A stretch of 64,000 nucleotides of DNA from Emmonsiellopsis sp. PD_33 (GCA_032988165.1 JANTQF010000046.1:108832-172831); one strand, 5' to 3'. Positions 36,850 through 49,350 are shown, counted from the first letter of the stretch. The notes: generated by a model not told the origin, from the sequence alone. Made by a program: numbers and translations.

Positions 36850-39800
36850 TGCATGCCCACATTAACTCTAGTTCCTACTCTGACCCCTGCTCACTTGACT
36901 GCTCCTTTTGATGACTTCCTGAAATGTCTGAAGGAGAGGCTTATCACCCTTGAGAAATTCATGGGTGAATAAGTCTCTGAATATCCTGCCTGGCACCTCA
37001 GTGTGAAGGCCAAAATCACTTTGAATGGCCTTATGATTGAATCTCTTGCTGATCAGGCCTGATACATCTATACCTGACTCTCTGGCACTGCTATCACCTG
37101 ATTCTACCCTTAGATGAAGGTTAATGCCAAGCTTATTCCTATAACCTCTGATGTCATTCTCAATCAGCTTGACATCCTTTTCTCTGACTCTTTAGTGACT
37201 CAGAAGACTCTAACCTGGCTGCACAGTATTCATCAGAAGACTGATCTACTTGCCATCTTTCTCCTAAGATTCAATCAGAAGATCCTAGAAGCTAGCAATC
37301 AGTTATGAAATGACACTATTAAGAAAGCCCTACTCAAGAAAGCCATCAAGTTTGAGCTCCTACAGCAGATCATTACCTCTATTAAACCTCTCACATATTT
37401 TGAATATTACATGAAGCTTTATAGTATAGAGAACAACCTGTCTGAGGTCAAGGTCATTCAGAGCTGAATTTATAGTAACATTCCTACTACTTCTAGAGTA
37501 GCCTTCCCCAGAGTGACTCAGCCTCATGATTCAAACATTATGAACTGAGAGTTAATAGCTCATATGAATGGTTTCTGTGTCCTCAATATGACTACTGCTG
37601 CTGTCACTGACTACTGTGCCTGAGATGTTTACATTAATTGTGACAAACCTGGGCACAGAGCCATCAACTGCTGTGGCACCTATATTCCCCTGAAATTGTC
37701 TGTATGATCTGCAAATGTGCAGACTAAGCCTAAGAAAGAGGAGGACTTTAAAGATGCTAAATCAGACTTGGGAAAAGACTAGCTTCTATATGAAATTATG
37801 AGTGGAAGCTCCCAGAGTTAGATAGAAAGATCTTTAAGAAGAAAATAATAGTTTCAATAATTCTTATACCTATTATAGTTAATCATTCTTTTAATATGAA
37901 TGTTATGGTAGACAGCAGCTGCTGTTACTACACAATAATTTACTCTCACATGATCAACTATTATAATCTCCTGTATATTCTGATTGTCCCCCAAAAGATT
38001 GAAGGCATCAGTAGTGATACTGATAGCTTTATATGAAACATGATGAAGCTTGATGTTGATATTAGCAGATTCCTCTGAGAGAATGCTTATACATATAAAA
38101 TTAAGAATCTTCTATATGACTTCATATTAAGCCTATCTTAATTATCTGAACATCAAGCCCTCATTAATGCATGCAACTGGTGTGTTGTATTTCCTGAAGA
38201 CATCTATATGTCTGAAAAGGATGTCTATAAGACTGCTGACCTTCACTAGATCTCCACTAATACCTTTAAACTTCTCTGATGTTATAATTGGAAGCTCAAA
38301 TCTTAATCCCCTGTTGAAATCTTCACTATCAGTATATCTGATATAGAGAAAGCTCTCTCCTGACTCTCTAAAAAGCTAAAGACTGACCCTGTAACAGTTC
38401 TTCCCTCACACTACCATAAATTTCTTGATGTTTTTGATCACAAAGCTGCCAAGAAGCTCCCACTGTTTCATGGTGTGCACAATCATCACATCAAACTTGA
38501 AAAGATAGATGGCAAAGATCCTCAGCTGCCCTGAGGACCCCTATACAACATGTCATGCAATAAATTGCTCATACTCTGCAAGACCCTTAATAACCTTCTT
38601 AATAAAGGTTTCATCTGAGTTAGCAATTTGCCTGCTAACATGCCCATTCTTTTTGTTAAGAAGCCTGGTAGAGGCCTCTAATTCTGCATAGATTACTGTG
38701 GCCTCAACTGACTCATAAGAAAAGACTATTATCTACTACTATTAATCAATGAGACTTTCAAATGAATTGAATGAGTCAAGTAGTTCACAAAGCTTGACAT
38801 CATCTCTGCATTTTATAAGATCTGAATCACAGAAGGAGATAAATGGCTAACCACCTTTTGTATGAGATATAATCTGTTTGAATAGATAGTTACCCCCTTT
38901 AACCTTATAAATGCCCTGAGCACCTTTCAGAAGTACATCAACTAGGCCCTACAAGACTATTTAGATGAATTTGCCTCTATCTACCTTGATGACATCCTCA
39001 TCTTCACTGATGGATTCTGCAAATAACATTAAGAGTATGTCTGAAAAGTTTTCATTTATCTCTATAAACATAGTCTTCCAATCAATATCAACAAATCTGC
39101 CTTTAAAGTTCAAAAGATAATCTACCTTGACTTCATCATAGAGGTGGGGAAGGGAGTCTGTATGGACCTCAAGAAGATTACTATTATCCTCAAATGGGAG
39201 GCCTCTATAATCATAAAAGATGTGTGAGGCTTCCTAAGATTCATAAATTTCTACTAACACTTTATTTAAGACTTCTCTAACATTGTCCAACTACTAACTA
39301 ACCTCACATGCAAAGACCAACAGTTCCAGTGGTCTAAAGAAGCAGACAAAGCATTTACATGCCTTAAGAAGATGTTCATCTCTGCCCTGATGCTCATTGC
39401 ATTTAACCCTGACTGTCTAATAGTGGTTGAAACAGACTTCTTCAGTTATATCACAGGTAGCACTCTCATGCAATGGGATGATGAAGGTGTCCTGCAACTC
39501 TGTATATTTATATCTAAGAAGCTCAGCTCTACTGAAGCCAATTATGAGATTTATGACAAGGAACTTCTTACTATCATCTAATGTCTAGAAGAATGAGACT
39601 CTGAACTCTGCAGTGTGAAAGACTTTGAGATCATTATAGATTATAAGAATCTCTAATACTTCACTATAACCTATAAACTCTCTAAATGCCAGATGCACTG
39701 GGCTGAATTCCTCAGCTATTTTCATTTTACAATTCACTATCATTCTGGCACAGAGAACTTCATGGCTGACACCCTCTTCTGATGTGAATAAGATATACCT

Positions 39801-41430
39801 TCTAAAGATTCTAATGCCTACTAGGTGAATTACAAATAGAGGTTGTTAGACCCATAGATTCTCAGAGACTCTGAAGTAACACTACATGGAGTAATATATA
39901 TCTCACCTATTACTGTGCTAATCACAACTACCCAAGTGGACCCCATGGAAGGCTCCTCCAGATTGCCTCTACTTTTACTCTAGGAACTCTGGAATGCTAC
40001 TGCTGCCTCTGATGAGTGCCTCCAGATGATGACTCAGATTGTACAAGATAAAGCTCACTGCTTCCTGCCTGAACTCCAGGTCTGTATCAACATAGCTGAA
40101 TGCTCTGTGAATACTAATATCTGACTATACTTTCAGGAGAGGCAGTGGGTTCCTGATTCAGAACCATTATACACCTGAATCATGCAAGAAACTCATAATT
40201 CTCTGATGACTAGTCACTCAGATTGTAAAGTACTCTACTGAATTTTATCTCAAGATTTCTACTAGCCTAATATATTTTAAAGCATTTAATAGTTCATCTG
40301 GAACTGCAACATCTGCTGATCCATCATCACCTAGCAGAACTACTATTAAGGTCTGCTTAAATCTCTCCCAATCTCTGAATGTGTCTAATGTGATGTCACC
40401 ATTGATTTCATAATAAACCTCCTTATGAGTAATAGCTGCAAGAATATTCTCATCATTATTGACTGCCTCAGTAAGGGTATTATCCTTAAACCCTGTGTGA
40501 AGATGAATGCACCTACAGTGACTAAAGCCTTTCTCTAAAGTTTATTTTATTATCTTTATGATCTACCTCATATAATCATCTTGAACTGTAAGACCCAGTT
40601 TATTAGAGCTATCTAGAGTTAAATCTACTAGCTCCTCAAGATCTCTCAGCACCTCTCAATTACCTATCACTCTGAAACTAATGATAGCACTGAACATATA
40701 ATTCAGATAACTAAGAACTACCTCTAAAAGTTCTATTTGTATGCTCAGAATGACTGGAATGAACTCCTCTTACATGCTAAACTTGCAATTAATAGTTGTG
40801 ATATCATCAGCATTGATGTTAGCCCATTTTTCCTCTCATATAGTTATAACCTTAAAGTTCTTAATCTCATTAAATTACCTAAATCTTCTACTTTATCTCA
40901 CAGCTCAATTCAAATTATGAACACCATCATCTTGAAACTCCAGCAAGCCTGTAAGTGAGCTGAATTCTCTATAGCCAGTGCTTAGTAAGACTAATAGGAC
41001 TATATGAATGCCTGCTGAAATCCTGCTGAATGCCATGAGGTGAGTAATAAGATCTAGCTAGACCTCTGAAACATCATGACTGATTGCCCATCTTATATAC
41101 TTGACTATTGATATGCTAAGTACACTGTTGTTGAAGTCCTGAGAAGTCATAACTACTGTCTTAACATGCTATCTAAGATCTACAATATATTTCACATGAA
41201 TCTGCTCTGTAAAGTCTCCACTGACCTATTCTCCTTGCAAGAGATCACTGACTGGCATCTACCTGGCATTATTGGAGAAGATAATAAGGTAGAATATGAG
41301 ATTAAAGTCATCCTCAACTGCTGCTGCTATAAATGAGAATTTCAGTACCTAATGAAGTGATTTGAATATGAAGCCCCTTTATGGGAACTAACCTCTACTC
41401 TGCAAGACACTGCTGTGCTTGCCTGTTATG
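36850..41430 (+). pseudogene. Gypsy-3 gag-pol with chromodomain, decayed
   Basis: Gag starts near 36,850 (PFDDFLKCLKERL) and ends with a zinc knuckle near 37,630 (INCDKPGHRAINC, first cysteine changed). A protease-like MVDSSCCYY lies near 37,908. Reverse transcriptase reads FVKKPGRGL..CIDYCGLN and an intact IYLDDILIF near 38,979. RNase H gives AFNPDCLIVVETDFFSYI and YDKELLTII at 39,400-39,580. Integrase fragments run to 40,960 (NDWNELLLHAKLAINS). A chromodomain-like end (VEYEIKVILNCC, then FEYEAPLWEL) lies near 41,290-41,390. Stops are frequent, many of them TGA or TAG replacing Trp, Arg or Gln codons. Confidence 0.88.
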
Positions 41431-41529
41431 AAGAGCTGCACCTGCCTGATGAGACTCTACCTGTGCTGCTCTACATCTGATTTTCTGACCTCTCCTGCCT
41501 GCCCTCTGAATCTAAATAGGGGGGGATAA

Positions 41530-41783
41530 TGTGAAGAGCTATGCCCTTATACTCTATATCTGTAGCTTGCCTGAACTTTGCCTGATCTCTGACTGCCTGA
41601 TTGGATGCCTCTGACTGGGCCTTTATATGAATGTTTATCTGCTCTGACCTTGTGTAATTCCCTTCTATTTATATTGCACAATCTTGTGATTCCTTTTTCT
41701 TTTTCCTTTCTTTCTCTAGTGATTACAATCTTGATTCTAGTGTATAGCTTGCACAATCTGCTTATTAGAGTGCACCTGTTACA
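41530..41783 (+). repeat. Gypsy-3 3' LTR
   Basis: 254 bp, TGTGAAGAGC to GCACCTGTTACA. It pairs with 36,185-36,438 over its whole length without length change. Confidence 0.94.
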
Positions 41784-42141
41784 GTAATACTCATTGGAAT
41801 ATATATATATTTCTCAATGCTTTTGATGAGATCTCATATATATATATATTAATAGCATCTTATTCTTTTATTATATCAAATAAATCTCTAAGCTTTAAAG
41901 GTAATGCTTTTTGATAATGATATAATGATATTTCTACTATATTTAATGAGATTAATGTCATTTCTATATTAATATCTGGGATTAATTATTTCTATTCTCC
42001 TCATTGAAGGAATTTGAGATAGGCAGCCTCCTCATGTGCACTAGTGTGGTTAGGGTTTTCTTCTCCCAGTCACATAGTAAAATAACTCTGAATTATCATA
42101 CTTATCTTATTATCATACCACTCCCTCCTCTATTATCTTAA

Positions 42142-44490
42142 ATGGCTGAATCTACTGAACTTCCTGAGATTACTATTAAGAGGAAGAGATATATTATTTA
42201 TGAAGATGCACATGTCCTACTATTCCAGTCCTGATGATTCACTATAAATTGCTATATATCCAACCTGACAAAGTGAAAGCTCTGGAAACCTTCCTATTGA
42301 TAATGCTCAGATCAATGAGATTTCTTTTAATAGGTAACTGAGAAAGAAACTAAACAGCCATTTCTTTATTGCAAGTATTATGATGTCATCCAGACTCATT
42401 CATTATAAAGTGAATATAATTCTAATGGGATTACCTGACACTTCAAGTCAGTTAGATGCAGCTGGAATCAAAAATCAAGGAATGATAATATTTTAGAAGG
42501 ACTGATGAGATCTATATTATTCCTTCCCTAGGTAATGCTTTTGGATAATACTAATGAGATGATTTCTTTAGAAAATGATGAAGAAATGATCATAACTGAA
42601 GTCTATTGCTGCAGACCTTTCACTCTGTACACCTAAAGTCTTTTATAAATAAATACTCTATATCTGTATCTTTCTGAATTTTTTACTCTAATTGATTGAA
42701 AACACTGAATTCTGAATCCTACTGTAGATGCTAAAACCTCCAATGAAAATCCCCCATTGAATGAGTCTACAAGATAACCTCAATTGACATTATACTAAGG
42801 ACATGGAAGATCTAGGCCTGAAGCTGAAGTAGCAGAGAAAAATATCCCTAGCTGTAGATGTATGAATAAGTATAAATAATCTAATATTTCTAGGGATTAT
42901 CTACTACTTCATCAATAATCAATGGGAGTATAAGAAGTAACTAATTGATTTTGAGGTCTTAATCTGAAGTCATACTGGGGACTACCTGGCAGAAATTCTA
43001 TATAATATCATTTAAAATGACTACTGGGATATTTCATTAAATCTACTTACTATTACTACTAATAATGTGAAAAACAATTCAACAATGATATAAAGCTTGA
43101 AGGAGAGATTGATTGGATATCAATAGAATGAGGATCAGGGCTATATCCCATGCATTGCTCATATTATTCAACTGGTAGTGTAGATACTAGTTAGTAAACT
43201 TCATATTAAGGTAGAATATAATATGATAGTCAGCTTATTTAATGAGAGAAATATCTATATAGATGAGAATATTACATTCTTCTTAACACTTTATAAGGTA
43301 ATGATATTTGATTATACTCCTACTCTATTTGAAGAGAATAAATACTAATTATAATGTATATTAGATTTATTATATTATCATTACAATCAGTATCTCACTG
43401 AAATAGAAGTAATGATTCTTTGAGACTCAATGTATAATAACTCCTATCTTGATTACACCCCTTAAGATGATACAGAATGTTAAGACCTGATGAAATTTAA
43501 CATATAAAATGATAGTTTGAGTGCTTTGACTTCAGAATTCAATTAATTACTAGGTAAATGATTTTGAAAGGGAAAAGATTCAATTCTTAAAGCTTTTAGG
43601 ACTAGAATGGACCTAGCTATGATATGTCATTAATTTACTCTATTCTTTCTATATAATGATCAAGGTGGTTTTGTGGACATAAACACCTATGTTGGCCTAG
43701 GCATGATGGGTGTATAATTATCTATTTAACTATCTTGATACTTGGTTGACAAAGAGTTATGATGCTACTAGATGAAATCAAGCTATATATAGAGTTATTA
43801 AGATAGTAAAGGTAAAGCTCTCCATTTATTACAGCAAGACAGATCAGTGATTTGCAGATTTTTATACTATTACAGTTATACTAGATTCATCTCTCTAATT
43901 AAATGCATACTTTGATGAAGACTGAATAAAGAAAGAGTATTAGATATATATTGATATTATTAAGTCATTCTACAATAAGCACTATTACTAGTATGAACCT
44001 CTGGATGTCAAACCCCTTGATGATGTGGATATAGTAGATGATAATTTCCAGGTAGATAATACTTTTTAGTAATATTAGATCAGGTAAATAGGTATAATTA
44101 TACTAATCTCTAGGTATGCACAGGACCTTAATACATTAATTGCTAATTAAAAGAAGGCTAGACTAGTATCTTATACAACTAAGTTTAATTGCTATCTTCA
44201 TGATAGTGTAACCATCATTAAGAATAAGAAAATCCTTGAGGTATGAGCTATGATCACATATATCTACTCTATAGTTACAAAAATGACTTGAGATGTTCTG
44301 GCAATACCTCTAGCTGGTGTGGGAATGGAATGAAAATTCAATTCAAGCTATAATATATATTACTACTGTTAGGGTTAATTACATGGGGATACAATCAAGA
44401 AGATGATGATTATAAAGCATGATAGAGAGAGAGAAATTACAAATAATTTTCATAAGGAGATTATAATTAAGGAGAAGAATATACTTATAA
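42142..44490 (+). pseudogene. hAT transposase of copy 1, decayed
   Basis: It begins MAESTELPEITIKRKRYIIY. A BED-type finger follows (FLYCKYYDVIQ, second cysteine lost; copy 2 keeps CKHC). The DDE core shows KISLAVDVWMNKY near 42,840 and the CIAH-type region near 43,150. The C-terminal dimerisation domain reads VLAIPLAGVGME at 44,295-44,330 and TIKKMMIIKHDRE near 44,400, matching the hAT C-terminal pattern (PLAGVGVER..N, then LKPDT). It is broken by many stops. It is the plus-strand partner of 30,020-32,372. Confidence 0.87.
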
Positions 44491-44844
44491 GTTAATATTA
44501 ATGATTTGAGCCTTCTTTACTTGTGAGTGTTACTAAATATCATTATTTTATTACATAATCATTCTAAGATCAAACTAGTACTGAAATTCTGGTCATACCT
44601 GGTTCTATTTCTATCACACTTTCCTTAGTCATTTTACATGCTTTATTTCTTAAAAGAGGTCATTTTTCATGCTTCAAACCTACTCATTTAGTCCATTTAC
44701 CTACATATAATTTATAATTAAGTCATTAAATATGTTCTAAATTCTTGGGGTCATATTTTATTCCACATATAGGACTGAAACCAAATCAAATCAAATTAAA
44801 CATGCATGAAAATTCATGGTCTCAGCAGCCAGTCTAGCTGTAGG

Positions 44845-46077
44845 ATAGGAGAACTTACCATATAATATAGCTTATATATATACAAACAATGTCTGCACTT
44901 ATATTACTAGGGATTAATCTTATAGATCCTATCAGGAGAGCTAGTCAGATTCTACATGCACTGAGTATACATATTACTTGCATCCTACTCCTTAGGGCTA
45001 TGGGGAAACTCTTCTTCTTCCACTGAGGAAATGACTGGCAGGCATGGGGGTGAGAACACAAGCATGAGTGCAAGGATGAGGGTAGAGGGCTTAATAGGCA
45101 TAGAAGTAGGAGCAGAGGGCTCAACATGCATAGAAATAGGAGTAAGCTTAATAGAGGTAAATAGTTTGACTCTCTTCATACTTAAAAATCTGAGGATATC
45201 ATCAACCAAATCTAAAACTATTAGAATGTGGATACCCTAATATACTCTCTAATTCTGAGTTTACTCCTAGAGAAGACCTACTATTCAGAGGATTCCTTCT
45301 AAATGGCCTTGAAAGTACTCCAACATCTAATGTCATATCAGTATATACTCTCTGAGATAGGAATAGTACAGACTTACTTTCACACATTTATGATTATGCC
45401 TGCACCTCCCACATCCACCTGCAGCAGTACCCATACAAGGGGCTATAATAGTATAGAGTAATATAGCTGAAACATAGTAGACACAGACATCTTCTAGCTG
45501 TGCTGTGAGAACAGGGACTCCCAAGGGATTCAACATAGTCACTATATAAGCTATTAGTATGTTCTCTACCCTATCATACAGCATTTGAAAAGAGGGGGGA
45601 GGAATGAGGACTCTGCAAGATCAGAACTCTATAAGATCAGAACTCCATAAGATCTTAATAAGGATTTAATCCCACTTCATGAAATCCCTCTTTACTTTAA
45701 AAACATCAAATAAAGAGCTATTTTAATGAAAAAACAATGAAGGCCTATATATTCAAAGCTGAACATTCACTTAAAATGCTCAAAAACATGAAAAATACTA
45801 ATATTAAGTGAATATTATACTTACTGAAATTATGTTATGAGTAATTGAACTTCTGAAGGTCAGAGAGACTATAAGATTTAGATAAGTCAAAATTCACTAT
45901 AACACTTTAAAACTAATATAATGTTTTATCTATATATTTACCTGCTGAACCTCTACATTCACTACCTATAATATTACATTTACTTAACTATGCAACTACC
46001 TGCTAGAATGCTGATACAGTGTGAATCTATACCTGCTATCAAGACCTGGGGGCCAGGCCTGCAAAGGGGGAGGTAAT
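44845..46077 (+). other. Gypsy-1 3' region and purine tract
   Basis: Continuation of Gypsy-1 after the hAT complex. No gene is recognisable; short frames near 45,000-45,580 do not resemble known proteins. It ends with the purine tract AAAGGGGGAGG at 46,063-46,073 used for plus-strand priming, then the 3' LTR. Confidence 0.7.
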
Positions 46078-46378
46078 TATGAGAACCACAGGCTCATAGA
46101 GTGAAGATCTAAGACTGCCAGACCAGAGAGTCTTTAAAGGAGTGAGCCCAGGGGGCTCAAGAGTTATGATGATAGAGGCTTACATAAGACTTACCTAAGT
46201 AGGCCTGAGACCTCAATATATATAATCTTTACTAGCCCCCTATCTTTATAGAGCCAGTAAATAGCTTTACTATATTCTTATCCCTACATTCAATATAATC
46301 AACTCTTTATACTACACATTTATATTCTCTCACATCATTTTATAATCTCTATGCTCTACCCTACAGGTGATCCTTACA
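46078..46378 (+). repeat. Gypsy-1 3' LTR
   Basis: 301 bp, the same length as the 5' LTR 31 kb away, followed immediately by the second CTATC target copy. Confidence 0.93.
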
Positions 46379-46735
46379 CTATCATACTATTACTCCAACA
46401 TATAAAATAATAGTAGGATGGTGTAATAATTAGCTTCCATTGTAATTTACTCTCTGATATATTTACTAGAGCATTGTGCTAAATAAATTATTAATGAAAT
46501 ATTAATATTATATTTCAGAGAATAATAGGTATACTGTTAAATTAAGGTTTACTAGCATATCATTACTCTAATGTGTAGAATGGTAGTAGAATGGGGCAGT
46601 AGCAATCTATAATTTTATAGAATAGTCATATATTATTAAAATTCTTTATAATTTTAATATATACAGGTTAAAAGCTTTAATATAAATGGAATATTAATAT
46701 TAGATTTTGGAGAATGATGATTCTATGGTAAAATC
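46379..46735. repeat. Satellite-like tandem repeat, right part
   Basis: Units start near 46,379 and 46,552 (period about 173 bp), with a degenerate further unit to about 46,735-46,790 (GATATGACAGCTCTGATTC resembles the left unit). These are the same repeat as 14,341-14,521. Confidence 0.82.
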
Positions 46736-48247
46736 CACTTTCCATGATGATATGACAGCTCTGATTCATGTAACAGTATTAGAGCTGTTGGAGCACCATT
46801 TCAGCAGACCATAAAAATCTGGTTTGAGTGGGTTGGTCTAGATCAGAATAGGAGCAGAGTTAAACAAAACTTGAATGTTGTCCAGCTATCAAATCGCCAT
46901 TTTTGACTTGCATTTCTCACTCTTCTAATATTCTTCTGAATGAACCTGGCAGCTATTCGATTTGTTTCTTTAATCAAATCAAATAGCTGCTCAATTACTG
47001 TCAGTCGTTTTCCTATGCAAGGCATAGAAATTCCTGTTCTATGTCAGTGTGTTCATCTCCCAGGTGCAATTCTAGCCGTATAACAAGATAGCACCGACTA
47101 AGCTGCTTGCATTGTTTTCTAGTTGTTTTGAATCCTAGTTTGGGGATGGTTTTCCTATCTCCATGCCTACCATTCTGTTCCATACCATGTAAAAATAGGC
47201 CCAGGACTGATCCTTCTGTACCACCACTTCTAGAGAGACACAGTTCCAAAGGGCAGTCAGCTCTCTATTGGTTGTCACATTTCCTCTATGAACATGCCTT
47301 TAGGTTTGTGGAATAATGGGCTGAGCACGCATTAGCATGAGTTGGTTGTATGCCAGACTTATTAGAGGTTGATAGACGGGATTTAGGCTATGAGCATGCA
47401 CACAGGATATGCTATGTTCAACCTTTTGGCTACCCTCCCATATCTAGCAAGGAATATCGTCACATCGGAATAAGGTAGTTCCCACGATGACGTATGGCCT
47501 GCAGTTGATTTAAGCTATGCGCATGCTGTGTAACATGTGGTTGACCACGCGAGAAGCCCGAAGAGGGAACGCTAGTTTAAGCTTAGACCATGAGCTTAAT
47601 TTGAGCTCGTCGATGGAATAAGCTTGATTATAATTCGATTACGCCTGAGAGGAATACTAGGCAGGTGGTATGAGTTGTATCAAGTTCTACTACAGCTTTG
47701 TTATGCTCGTTTGGCTCCGATCTGGTTGGATGTAGGGGGCTAAGGGTCCTTTTTCCTTTGGTATTCGTCACTGTGCAGGAGTATTGATTGTATCTTGGAC
47801 AGGACGAACAGAGTCATTTGAGATTCAATGTTAAGGGATGAGAAGGTGCCCTGATGTGCATCGACCAAGGGGTTTCTTCGGTCAGTAAGTGGGGCGGGGG
47901 AGACCATTGAATGTAGAGACAGTTCATCCTTTAACCCATATTACTTTAGGAGAGATATGCAGATTTATTACTGAATTTGTATCTGGAAGAATGATACTGA
48001 AATCAGTTTGTGTTTTCAGCGGTTTTTTTGTGTGTGCAGATAGTCCGATTTAGGGGAAACCTCCCCGCCCCTTGCTGACATAACCTATTTCGGTATGCTG
48101 GGATTGCCGTGTTCCCGAAAGCCGCATCAGCCTAATAACTAATCTAAATGATGGGTTGTAGCATGACGATGCCGGCTGAACTGTCCAGGCAAGCTACTCT
48201 TCCTCTACCCCTCCCTCAAGAAAGTGACTGTCTGACCTAGAAACAAA
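46736..48247. other. Compartment boundary and upstream region of the FAH-family gene
   Basis: CpG reappears from about 46,890 and base composition becomes balanced, marking the end of the decayed block. Short open frames near 46,843-47,316 resemble nothing I know. The last few hundred bases are presumably the promoter of the gene starting at 48,248. Confidence 0.6.
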
Positions 48248-49350
48248 ATGGCTCCCAACTGGACACACCTCATCCGATTTATTGCTGAAGAGGATGGCCA
48301 GATTCATTATGGAAACGTCGACGCCAAAAAGTACCCAGACGTTGGTCTTGCGCATTTGAATGGCGAGAAGATCGAGGCGACGTTGGTCTATGGGTCAATT
48401 TTCGATGGCTTGAAGACGGATCGAACCATTACTGTGGCTACAGTGAGTTACGCACCAGTCCACCTTTCCGTAAGACGATGATTTCCAAAATATGCATAAC
48501 TAACAAAAATGCCCTACTCTCTTCCAGCTCCTCTCGCCCATCTCCATGGAGGACGTCCCAATAGTACGATGCATGGGCCTAAATTACCGTGACCATGCGC
48601 GCGAGGCCAACATGCCCATTCCCGACGTGCCAGTCCTATTCATCAAACCACACACGGCAGTAACCGGCCCGTATCCAACCAAGATTAACGTACCCAAGAT
48701 TGCGCAGGATGGTTCTAGCGATTATGAGGCGGAGCTATCCATAATTCTATCCAAATCTGGCCGGGATATTCCCGAATCCGAGGCAATGGATTATGTCCTA
48801 GGATATACGTGCAGCAATGATGTTAGCGCGAGAACGCAGCAGTTCAAGAATAGCCAGTGGAGTTTTTCGAAAGGTACGTGAAGTACTATAAGTTTTTTTC
48901 TGGGGGGGGGATATATTTCCCGATGAGCTCCTGCTAATTAACCTTCATCGGACCTGATATGTAGGCTTCGATGGATCATGCCCGCTTGGCCCGGTTTTGG
49001 TTTCTCCCGTTGCTATTCCCGATCCTCACAAGCTCCAGATCCGGGCAATCCATAATGGTCAGGTCGTGCAAGATTCGAATACATCGTAAGAAAATATCAC
49101 TTGGCACCCTGTTGCAACGGTTAAAGGACTAATCGATTTACCTCCCAGGGAAATGATCTTCAACGTCCGCCAAATTATCTCATTCCTTTCTCAAGGAACG
49201 ACGTTGGAGGCGGGGACCGTGATCATGACAGGCACTGGCCCTGGTATCGGCGCTATGCGCGATCCGAAGATTGTTTTGAAACAGGATGACGATATCAGGG
49301 TTCAAATTGAGCAGATTGGAACGTTGGTAAACAAGGTTTACTATGAATAG
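48248..49350 (+). CDS. Fumarylacetoacetate hydrolase (FAH)-family enzyme
   Basis: There are four exons: 48,248-48,442, 48,528-48,873, 48,965-49,085 and 49,149-49,350. The introns are GT..AG and the first has a CTAAC branch site. The predicted protein is 287 residues, normal for single-domain FAH-family members. Visible family marks are NYRDHARE (active-site His region), the metal-binding Glu-X-Glu in SSDYEAELSIIL, the Asp in SNDVSAR, then SFSKGFDGSCPLGP and TGTGPGIGAM near the C-terminus. Known members cleave C-C bonds in acylpyruvates (fumarylpyruvate, acetylpyruvate) or decarboxylate oxaloacetate, using Mg2+ or Mn2+. The tandem FAD monooxygenase and a carboxylate-type transporter favour a role in aromatic ring-cleavage product breakdown, which is inference. 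The start codon follows AACAAA and suits a fungal context. Confidence 0.93.

Larger units (their letters stand above)
36180..41788 (+). mobile_element. Gypsy-3: Ty3/Gypsy chromovirus inside hAT copy 1
   Basis: Element 36,185-41,783 (5,599 bp) has 254-bp LTRs at 36,185-36,438 and 41,530-41,783. The flanks are GTAAT on both sides (36,180-36,184 and 41,784-41,788). A purine tract (ATAGGGGGGGAT) lies left of the right LTR. The unoccupied site survives in hAT copy 2 at 32,726-32,730, where it reads ACTGC on the plus strand, that is GCAGT in element sense. Two transitions convert this to GTAAT. Confidence 0.95.
28120..44844 (+). mobile_element. hAT copy 1 (outer), with two nested insertions
   Basis: Element 28,128-44,836 has ends TAGACTGGCTACTAGAAC (left) and, read inward from the right, TAGACTGGCTGCTGAGACC. 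Both flanks are the 8-bp GCTGTAGG (28,120-28,127 and 44,837-44,844). Removing the inner hAT copy and Gypsy-3, each with one target copy, leaves 5,551 bp, five bases from the 5,546 bp of the inner copy. The transposase reads left to right at 42,142-44,490. Its 5' part is 28,128-29,677 plus 35,224-36,184. All genes are decayed. Eight-base duplications and the transposase motifs make the hAT assignment secure. Confidence 0.93.
14522..46378 (+). mobile_element. Gypsy-1: Ty3/Gypsy chromovirus, outermost element of the nested stack
   Basis: Two 301-bp LTRs (14,522-14,822 and 46,078-46,378) share start TGTGAGAACC (TATGAGAACC on the right) and end ATCCTTACA. They are bordered by the same 5 bases, CTATC, at 14,517-14,521 and 46,379-46,383. 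A purine tract (AAAGGGGGAGG) lies just left of the right LTR, so the element reads left to right. Its gag and pol lie at about 22,600-27,560. Removing Gypsy-2 and the hAT complex, each with one target copy, leaves 7,724 bp, a normal chromovirus length. All genes are broken by stops. The matching duplication and rebuilt target make the pairing of these distant LTRs very secure. Confidence 0.93.

Noticed and set aside
47013..47316. Small open frames on both strands next to the boundary
   Set aside because: No family resemblance, no start context or splice support; they are chance frames in the intergenic region.
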